Assembly: GCF_023898315.1 (NCBI RefSeq)
Contig: NC_064619.1
Coordinates: 301,792,150 to 301,856,149 of the forward strand
DNA: 64,000 bases
Origin: Schistocerca nitens
Taxonomy: Eukaryota > Arthropoda > Insecta > Orthoptera > Acrididae
Direction: 5' to 3'
In this document: piece by piece, positions 57,493 through 64,000 of the stretch
Numbering within the stretch: position 1 is the stretch's first letter
Layout of the letters: each line of letters opens with the position of its first letter
The notes under the pieces: model-generated
The model's input: only the letters and a program-made list of their open reading frames with translations
Database searches by the model: none
What the model was told of the DNA's origin: nothing
Position numbers and translations under genes: made by a program

Positions 57493-58932
57493 AACAAAAT
57501 GTCAGTTTGGTTTCCAGAAAGGTTTTTCAACAGAAAATGCCATATATGCTTTCACCAATCAAATTTTGCATGATCTGAATAACCGAACACCACCCATTGG
57601 GATTTTTTGTGATCTCTCAAAGGCTTTTGATTGTGTAAATCATGAAATTCTGCTAGACAAGCTCAAGTATTGTGGCATGAGTGGGATAGTGCACAAATGG
57701 TTTAATTCGTACCTAACTGGAAGAGTGCAGAAAGTTGAAATATGTAGTTCTCATAACATGCAAAGATCAGCACATTCCTCAAACTGGGGAACTATCAAGA
57801 ATGGGGTTCCACAAGGGTCAGTCTTGGGTCCTTTGTTGTTCTTAATATATATTAATGACTTGCCATTCTATATTCATGAAGAGGCAAAGTTAGTTCTCTT
57901 TGCTGATGATACAAGTGTAGTAATCACACCTGACAAACAAGAATTCACTGATGAAATTGTCAATACTGTCTTTCAGAAAATTACTAAGTGGTTCCTTATA
58001 AATGGACTCTCACTGAATTTTGATAAGACACAGTACATACAGTTCCGTACAGTGAATGGTATGACGCCCTTAATAAATATAGACCTTAATCAGAGGCATA
58101 TAGCTAAGGTAGAATATTCCAAATTTTTAGGTGTGTCCATTGATGAGAGATTAAATTGGAAGAAACACATTGATGATCTGCTGAAACGTTTGAGTTCAGC
58201 TACTTATGCAATAAGGGTCATTGCAAATTTTGGTGATAAACATCTTAGTAAATTAGCTTACTACGCCTATTTTCACTCATTGCTTTCATATGGCATCATA
58301 TTTTGGGGTAATTCATCACTGAGGAATAAATTATTTATTGCACAAAAGCGTGTAATCAGAATAATAGCTGGAGTCCACCCAAGATCATCCTGCAGACATT
58401 TATTTAAGGATCTAGGGATATTCACAGTAGCTTCTCAGTATATATACTCTCTTGTGAAATTTGTTATTAACAACCAAACCCAATTTAAAAGTAATAGCAG
58501 TGTGCATAACTACAATACTAGGAGAAAGGATGATCTTCACTATTCAAGATTAAATCTAGCTTTGGCACAGAAAGGGGTGAATTATACTGGCACTAAAGTC
58601 TTTGGTCACTTACCAAATAGTATCAAAAGTCTGACAGATAACCAACAAGTATTTAATAAGAAATTAAAAGAATTTCTGAATGACAACTCCTTCTACTCCA
58701 TAGAGGAATTTTTAGATATAAATTAAGAAAAAAAATATATTAAAAAAATAAAAATAAAAAATAAATAAATAAAAAAGCACAAAAAAATAAAAAACGTTGT
58801 TATATTAACTTAAGTATGTTGTTAAATTAACTTAATTATGTCATGTATTGAAAAATTTGACTCGTTCCACATCATTACGAAATATCATATTCATGATCCA
58901 TGGAACTAGTATTAATCTAATCTAATCTAATC
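57493..58932 (+). mobile_element. CR1/L2-like LINE, 5'-truncated, (AATCT)n tail, copy 2
   Basis: Same family as 27751-29510 but on the plus strand, starting at the ACAAAATGTCAGTTTGG block and ending in TCTAA units. Flanked by TAACAT at 57487-57492 and 58933-58938, a 6-bp TSD. Confidence 0.95.
57496..58726 (+). pseudogene. Reverse transcriptase C-terminal two-thirds, open to its natural stop
   Basis: About 410 codons, uninterrupted, from KCQFGFQKGFSTENAIYAFT to EEFLDIN and TAA at 58724-58726. FCDLSKAFDCVNHEIL, GVPQGSVLGPLLFLIYINDL, LVLFADDTSVVI and NYNTRRKDDLHYSRLNLALA are intact. About 20 residues differ from the minus-strand copy over roughly 400. It lacks the endonuclease and fingers of the protein, and its apparent ATG (57434) is outside the element, so it is a truncated remnant in spite of the open frame. 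Confidence 0.93.
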
Positions 58933-58938
58933 TAACAT

Positions 58939-59440
58939 CCAACTTTTATTATTCTTTTGACTCAAGGAGTAAACTAAACTGTGTGTACCTGATTGCATCA
59001 TACACTTTATGTAACATGTTTTCTGTGCATCACTTGTTTTCATTTCTGCATGTACCCATTAGGTGGTAGTATCTTCTTGAAGAAAGCTGTTTATCACACA
59101 TTCCGCATTTCTATGAGAAATAAAGATAATTTCTCTGTTTTTAGCAATTTTAAGTAAATGTATTTAGAATATCCTGCAATATGCTAACAGAACACTACTG
59201 AATGACTGACTGTTTATTTCACCACAAGAATACAGCAAGATACTTTTTTCTGTGTAGCACTGGGTCTACAATTCAGCAATGACCTACGCTTTCACAGTCC
59301 AGTGCCACTGTTTCATACCATTTAGATGTTTAATACTGAGTTTTCTGGGTATTGCATGTATTCCAGTTATATTCTAACATAAACAGTATTCACTATGAAC
59401 ATGTCCTAAAATTTTGCTGAGTCACACCGACTTTTTAATC
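58939..59440. other. Spacer, nothing recognised
   Basis: No motif seen. Confidence 0.35.
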
Positions 59441-59826
59441 TAAGGAAAAGATAAAGTGCTACTCACCATAAGGTTGACACACTGATTTGTAGACAGGCAC
59501 AACAAAAGGACATTTAAGACAAAAGCTTTCTGCCAAAAAGCCTTCATCAGAAAATGAAAAAAACACACACACAAGCAAGCAAGCACACTTCATGCACACA
59601 ACAGCCATCTCCAGCAACTCAGACCGGAATTCTGGTCCTAGCAGCTGAAGATAGTGGTAATGTGTGCGTGAGGTGTGCTTGCTTGTATGAACAAATGTGT
59701 GTCTGTGTGTTTCCTTTTCTTATGAAGGCTTTGGCCGAAAGGTGATGTGTACATGTGTTTTCATTGTGCCTACCTGCAGCTCAACGTGTTATCTTTATGG
59801 TGAGCAGCAATCTATCTTTTTCTTAC
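59441..59826. mobile_element. Palindromic element with two hammerhead-like motifs, copy 2
   Basis: The left end AAGGAAAAGATAAAGTGCTA, CTCACCATAAGGTTG and GACAGGCACAACAAAAGGAC mirrors the right end (TTTTCATTGTGCCTACCTGC, ATCTTTATGGTGAGCAGCAA, TCTATCTTTTTCTTA). Near the inner side of each arm is a hammerhead-like core: minus 59550-59511 CTGATGA, GGCTTTTTGGCA, GAAAGC; plus 59719-59742 CTTATGA, GGCTTTGGCC, GAAAGG. The centre is (CA)/(GT)-rich. Larger relative of 1990-2221. Confidence 0.7.
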
Positions 59827-59933
59827 ATTGTTGATACTCCAATCTGGAGTTTCCAGTGTTTCAATTTTTTAATTTAGTACGGCATTTTAGTTTTCTTTTT
59901 GTCACAGAACAATGCACTGATAACCAATATAAA

Positions 59934-60186
59934 ACTTCCTGGCAGATTAAAACTGTGTGTCCGACCGAGACTCGAACTCGGGACCTTTGCCTTTTGCGGG
60001 CAAGTGCTCTACCAACTGAGCTACCGTAGCACGGCCGGTACTCACAGCTTTACTTCTGCCAGTAGAGCACTTGCCCGCGAAAGGCAAAGGTCCTGAGTTC
60101 GAGTCTCGGTCGGGCACACAGTTTTAATCTGCCAGGAAGTTTCATATCAGCGCACACTCCGCTGCAGAGTGAAAATCTCATTCTGG
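59934..60186. mobile_element. tRNA-derived element arranged as a palindrome, with 12-bp TSD
   Basis: Left arm on the minus strand and right arm on the plus strand each carry a tRNA-like unit: GTAGAGCACTTGCCCGC and GAGTTCGAGTCTCGGTCGG (B box). About 85-bp arms (59934-60016; 60060-60144) are separated by about 40 bp, and the right side ends with CGCTGCAGAGTGAAAATCTC. AACCAATATAAA flanks the whole unit (59922-59933, 60187-60198). The anticodon loop lacks U33, so it is not a functional tRNA gene. Confidence 0.85.
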
Positions 60187-60198
60187 AACCAATATAAA

Positions 60199-60418
60199 CT
60201 TTGTATTCATAAAATATAAGCTCAGAACTGAGGATGTTATGCCAATACCTTTGTAATTACTTAGATATTTGTTCCATCTGTGGTTTTGAGGATGGTGGCC
60301 ATACTGCCTCCCTCCATAAGCTGGGAGTATGTGAAGTCTTCCACAGTTAAAAACTTCTATAATAGTTTCCTTTAACTTTCTGTCAGTGTGCCACAGAATG
60401 CTACACTTGATTCAGTAT
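60199..60418. other. Spacer, nothing recognised
   Basis: No motif. Confidence 0.35.
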
Positions 60419-60419
60419 T

Positions 60420-60446
60420 ATCTTCTTCTTCTTCTTCTTCTTCTTC

Positions 60447-60500
<54 letters not shown>

Positions 60501-60510
60501 CCCCCCCCCT
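60420..60510 (+). repeat. Compound microsatellite (CTT)n-(CT)n-C run
   Basis: About nine TTC units, then about 24 CT units, then a C run. Confidence 0.97.
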
Positions 60511-60551
60511 CTAATAAAAGGGGGTTCAGATATAAACACTACACTCAACTA

Positions 60552-60878
60552 AATTCCATCCGAACAGGCCTCGCAAGACCGTAATGGTACTGGCCGACTG
60601 CCATGTTATCCTCAGCCCTTAGGCATCACTGGATGCAAATATGGAGGGGCGTGTGATCAGTAGACCATTCTCCTGGCCATTGTCAGTTTTTGGACCAGAG
60701 CTGCTACTTCACCATCAAGCAGCTTCTCAATTTGTCTCACAAGAGCTGAGTGCACCCCACTTGCCAGCAACACTTGGCAGTGGGCAGTTACCCATCCAGA
60801 TGCCAGCCAAGCCCGACAGCATTTAACTTCGGTGATCTGATGGGAACTGTTATTACCACTGCAGCAAGTCCATTGGCG
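60552..60878 (-). mobile_element. 5S rRNA-derived SINE, copy 2
   Basis: The reverse complement reads GCAGTGGTAATAACAGTTCC, CATCAGATCACCGAAGTTAA, then GCTGTCGGGCTTGGCTGGCA and GGATGGGTAACTGCCC, closer to 5S rRNA in places than copy 1. Its body matches copy 1 (GGCCATCCTCAG..., CGAGGCCTGTTCGG end). Opposite orientation to 1021-1346. Confidence 0.85.
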
Positions 60879-61554
60879 GGAGTTCAGAAATGTTGTATTG
60901 AAAGTCCAATGTAACACTCTCTATAGGACACCTGATCCAGGCAGGTGATGGTTGTAGCCTTGGTTGAATGTCCTACCAATCTCTGGGTTGCCTGCAGTTA
61001 CTGTTCGGAAAGACATCCTTCCTTCAGCACAGCTGTTACAGGTGGCTGACTGCTCTATCTGGAAATCATTATGATAGATTTCCATATTTGTTTTGAGATA
61101 GTGGAACAGCTGACTTGATGCAGCAACATTTGTCACGTTTCATCCTGCTACTTTTAATAGTTCATTAGTTCCTTGTCCTTGACCCAAACAGCTGCGTAGC
61201 TCTATGTATTTGGACTTCCACAGAGTGCATAGCAATCCTCAGTTGCACTATTTATGCACCAAGAGAACAGAATATATAAATAGCTAGCCTGAAAACCGTG
61301 GAACAGATAAATCAGTGAATTATGATGAGATATACACATTTTTGGAAATTGTTGCATTGTTCAAATACAGCTTGCTGGCTGTACAATATCCATTTTGACA
61401 GTTCCCTTTTAGGCACTACCCAGTCTGAAAAGTGTACCTAACTGTGAAGTAGTCACTAGTGTAAATCGTCATCCCTTTCTCACTGAGCTGTATGAGAGCT
61501 GAAGAACTTATTGAGATGTCTTGAACAATCTGAACTGAGAAGGGCTGAACATTC
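60879..61554. other. Spacer, nothing recognised
   Basis: No motif. Confidence 0.35.
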
Positions 61555-61785
61555 CACCAACAATGAGGCTATTAGAGATACAGCACACATTCAGATTGTG
61601 GAAGGAAATCAGCTGTGTTCTTTTCAAAGAAATGATCTCAACATTATAGCTAAGCAATTTTATGGAAATAATGGAAAACCTAAATCTGCATTGTCAGATG
61701 GGATTTGAACAGCCAACCTCCTCTACATGAGACCAGTATTTTATCGCTGCACCATCTGAAACAATACTAGGAACAAACAGGGAAC
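61555..61785 (-). mobile_element. SINE, family 3, diverged but with tRNA head
   Basis: AGGCTATTAGAGATACAGCA, GGAAGGAAATCAGCTGTGTT, TTATGGAAATAATGGAAAAC and CTAAATCTGCATTGTCAGAT match the body of 45480-45675. The head on the minus strand, AGATGGTGCAGCGATAAAAT ... GGCTGTTCAAATCCC, is a decayed tRNA with B box GTTCAAATCCC. Confidence 0.7.
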
Positions 61786-61789
61786 CTGT

Positions 61790-64000
61790 GCTCCAAGGAC
61801 TGTCAGAGCCCCATCTTCTACAGTGTTATTAGAGTATATGTGTGATAAACATACAGTTACCGTAACATCACATAAACTATTACAGAGACTGCTTGCAAGT
61901 TGGTGTTGAGGGTGAGAGGCGAGGTAACATATGTTTCATTAACAAGATGGGAACACCTTCTTTAGCTCCTTCCTCACTTATGTCCTCCTTTTGGTGGAGA
62001 CCGTAATCTCCTAGCAAACAGGTTTCAACAAATTTATAATGCGATGCTAGGAGCCTCAAATACTATCAACTTCTGTGAGCTATTAGTTTCAGCTCCTCTA
62101 CATGTTCACTGTCCCATTCAGGATTTGTTACAGTACCAGAGTAATTTTATAGGTGAGGTTTCATCATTTTCATGCTGCCCAGACTGTGTACACATGGGAG
62201 CTGATGGTTCAGAGTATGAACTGATGATTCCCTTTGACAGACTTTATATATGTTTACTTTTATTTAAAGATTCTTTTCAGACTCATCAGTAAACACGACT
62301 ATGGAATGAGCTGACAGTTTTAGATCTGTTCTTATACGTTTCCATTTTTTCACTTTTTTTTTATCAGTAGCAATGTTGATGGGAATGAGCATTTTGAGAT
62401 GTTGCTTACTGAATTTTGTGATGCTCGTTATTATGACGCAGTTTGCAGTATTTGTATGGTCTCAGCACTTTGTGCGATTGGTCTGCACATGTTATTAAAG
62501 TGGGGACAGCGACTGCCTTGCAGTTCCACTTGTAGGAGCACTTATTCATGATAAATGCTGTTGGGTTGTGCCTGAGTCGATATATCCACTTAACGTGGCA
62601 GCTTTTAACTACTGATACAAAATATGTGGTAAACATTGAAGGTTGTAGCGCTATATGTATCTTCTCTCTGCAGTATAGGTCACTCAGTGGGTAACCATTA
62701 TCTCTTGAAAAACTGAATGGCTTCAGTTTCATGCTGAGACTCCTGTTTCATGGGCTGTCTTGGCACATCTGCCATGTATTGCCTGCCCATTACTTGCAAC
62801 AATTTGGTTTTCATCACTTCACAACAAAACTATCTATGCACAAACATGTGTTGGCCAACTAGTGAAATCAAGACAAAATCTGAAACAGAATCTAGCTACA
62901 ATTCACCCAGGGGGATCATCTGCCAGTTAATATATGAAGTGGAAAGTCCACCTGACATTTCAGAGTATAATTAATACCTGACAATAACTATAACCCACAC
63001 TGCTGAAGTATTGCAGCTCTTAATCATTTCCACACCACTACATTCTCACTCTCAAGAAATATTTGGAAGAAACAATGTTCTGTCTACAGAGAAAGATGAC
63101 TGATGTATCATACCATTTTTTTTTTAGATGCAATCATATTATATATTGACAGTCATAACAAATTTCAGCTGTAAATTTGATATCTTCACAGTCTACAGTA
63201 TATAAAAATATAAAAGATGCACATAAAACTTAATAGAATAAAAACAATAATACTTGGCAGTTCATACCTGTCTATAACATTATGGCTCTTGTTAATAAAT
63301 AGTTCAAACTCACTTTAAAGTGACAACTAGAATGTAAGCTGGTACTTACAAAATTGTGCGGTTTTTTAGATAGTCATAATACATATGCACAAATCATGAT
63401 TTACCATTCTGTGTGAAATAGTGTTAGTGGTGAAAATCTACTGACTTGCAGATTTGTCCCAATATTTTTTATCCGGAATAGCTTACTAGCTCTTGAGGTA
63501 ATATGGGATACACTATCACTTTGACATCATTTAAGAAATAGGATACCTTGTGTATTCATCTAAGCTCAAAAACTAATGCTTTAAGAGATTTTAAGGGTGC
63601 CTGCACAGCACCTACCATTCATTTACTCATGGTGCATTTATCACTAGGTTTATCGGCCTCTACAACAATTACCACTTTTGTTATTTTGTAAGAAGAGTGA
63701 CAGCCCTAAAAGTTGTAATGTCTCTTGCAGCGGTCTCTCTGCGTTATTTTCAGAAATTTTATAAATTATATAACTCAGTACATATCTCGAAATATCTCTT
63801 CTTATCATACCAATTATCAATGCAAAGTAGTTTCAATCCCAATTATTCCTTGGAGCGTCCATTTACTCCATGGAATAGCTTCTCTGCTATCTATGTTTTC
63901 TCTTATGAAAAGAATGAAGGACTTCTTGCCGATTAGTCGTAAAAGAAGGAGGATGTATATGTATGTATTGTTGAGCTAGTCGCCATCTTGATGAGATTCT
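61790..64000. other. 2.2 kb without a confidently recognised feature
   Basis: The minus strand near 62300 spells VVFTDESEKNL, which resembles the first catalytic box of a Tc1-type transposase, but I could not find the other motifs or terminal repeats. The rest is AT-rich with no motif. Confidence 0.4.

Noticed and set aside
60060..60130. Functional tRNA gene
   Set aside because: The A and B boxes are good but the anticodon loop lacks U33, the acceptor stem does not close, and the unit lies in a palindromic repeat with a TSD.
61900..62750. Tc1-type transposase on the minus strand
   Set aside because: Only a VVFTDES-like stretch is visible; the second and third catalytic motifs and terminal repeats are missing, so it is not annotated as an element.
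1..64000. CRISPR arrays, operons, bacterial defence or phage modules
   Set aside because: The sequence is eukaryotic; no spaced direct repeats or linked prokaryotic genes were seen.

Overview
The window reads as intergenic DNA from a large insect genome, most likely an orthopteran of the locust or grasshopper type (Schistocerca-like). The evidence is eukaryotic: no operons or bacterial signals, tRNA- and 5S-derived SINEs, several non-LTR retrotransposon clades, hAT and Tc1/mariner transposons, many microsatellites, and repeat families I associate with acridid genomes. The species assignment is inference. I found no convincing host gene. Every long coding signal belongs to a transposable element (TE).

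Layout. 1-4283: 5S-derived SINE, a palindromic (GT)n element, two copies of an old repeat. 4293-10090: near-complete I-type LINE on the minus strand with a 9-bp target-site duplication (TSD); ORF1 has one in-frame stop and ORF2 has two. 11067-12489: Tc1-family transposon with an intact 340-residue transposase. 13067-13889: RTE-type LINE 3' end. 14374-25279: tRNA SINEs, two foldback elements, a mariner remnant, a LINE endonuclease fragment and a decayed Tc1 element. 25330-26693: large foldback element. 27324-34374: one small DDE transposon torn apart by two RTE insertions (one itself split by a CR1/L2-like LINE) and a SINE. 34561-35750: a MITE and LINE debris. 36463-41180: Penelope-like element (PLE) with reverse transcriptase, GIY-YIG endonuclease, inverted terminal repeats and hammerhead-ribozyme-like motifs; a DUF4817-type DDE transposon sits in its right repeat. 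41537-44532: complete but dead hAT element. 45480-46535 and 51190-54860: decayed CR1-like LINEs, the larger one keeping an SGNH-esterase-like ORF1. 55071-61785: mariner derivative, CR1/L2-like LINE, palindromic elements and SINEs. About 46.5-51.2 kb and 61.8-64 kb hold nothing I recognise.

How the parts relate. The SINEs encode no protein and must use LINE machinery in trans. The Tc1 element looks recent because its reading frame and ends are intact. A recurring theme is the hammerhead core (CTGATGA, short stem, GAAA). It occurs in both PLE terminal repeats and, degraded, in inverted-repeat elements near 2.1, 16.3, 22.9 and 59.5 kb, which suggests that PLE-like termini have been spread as palindromic non-coding units.
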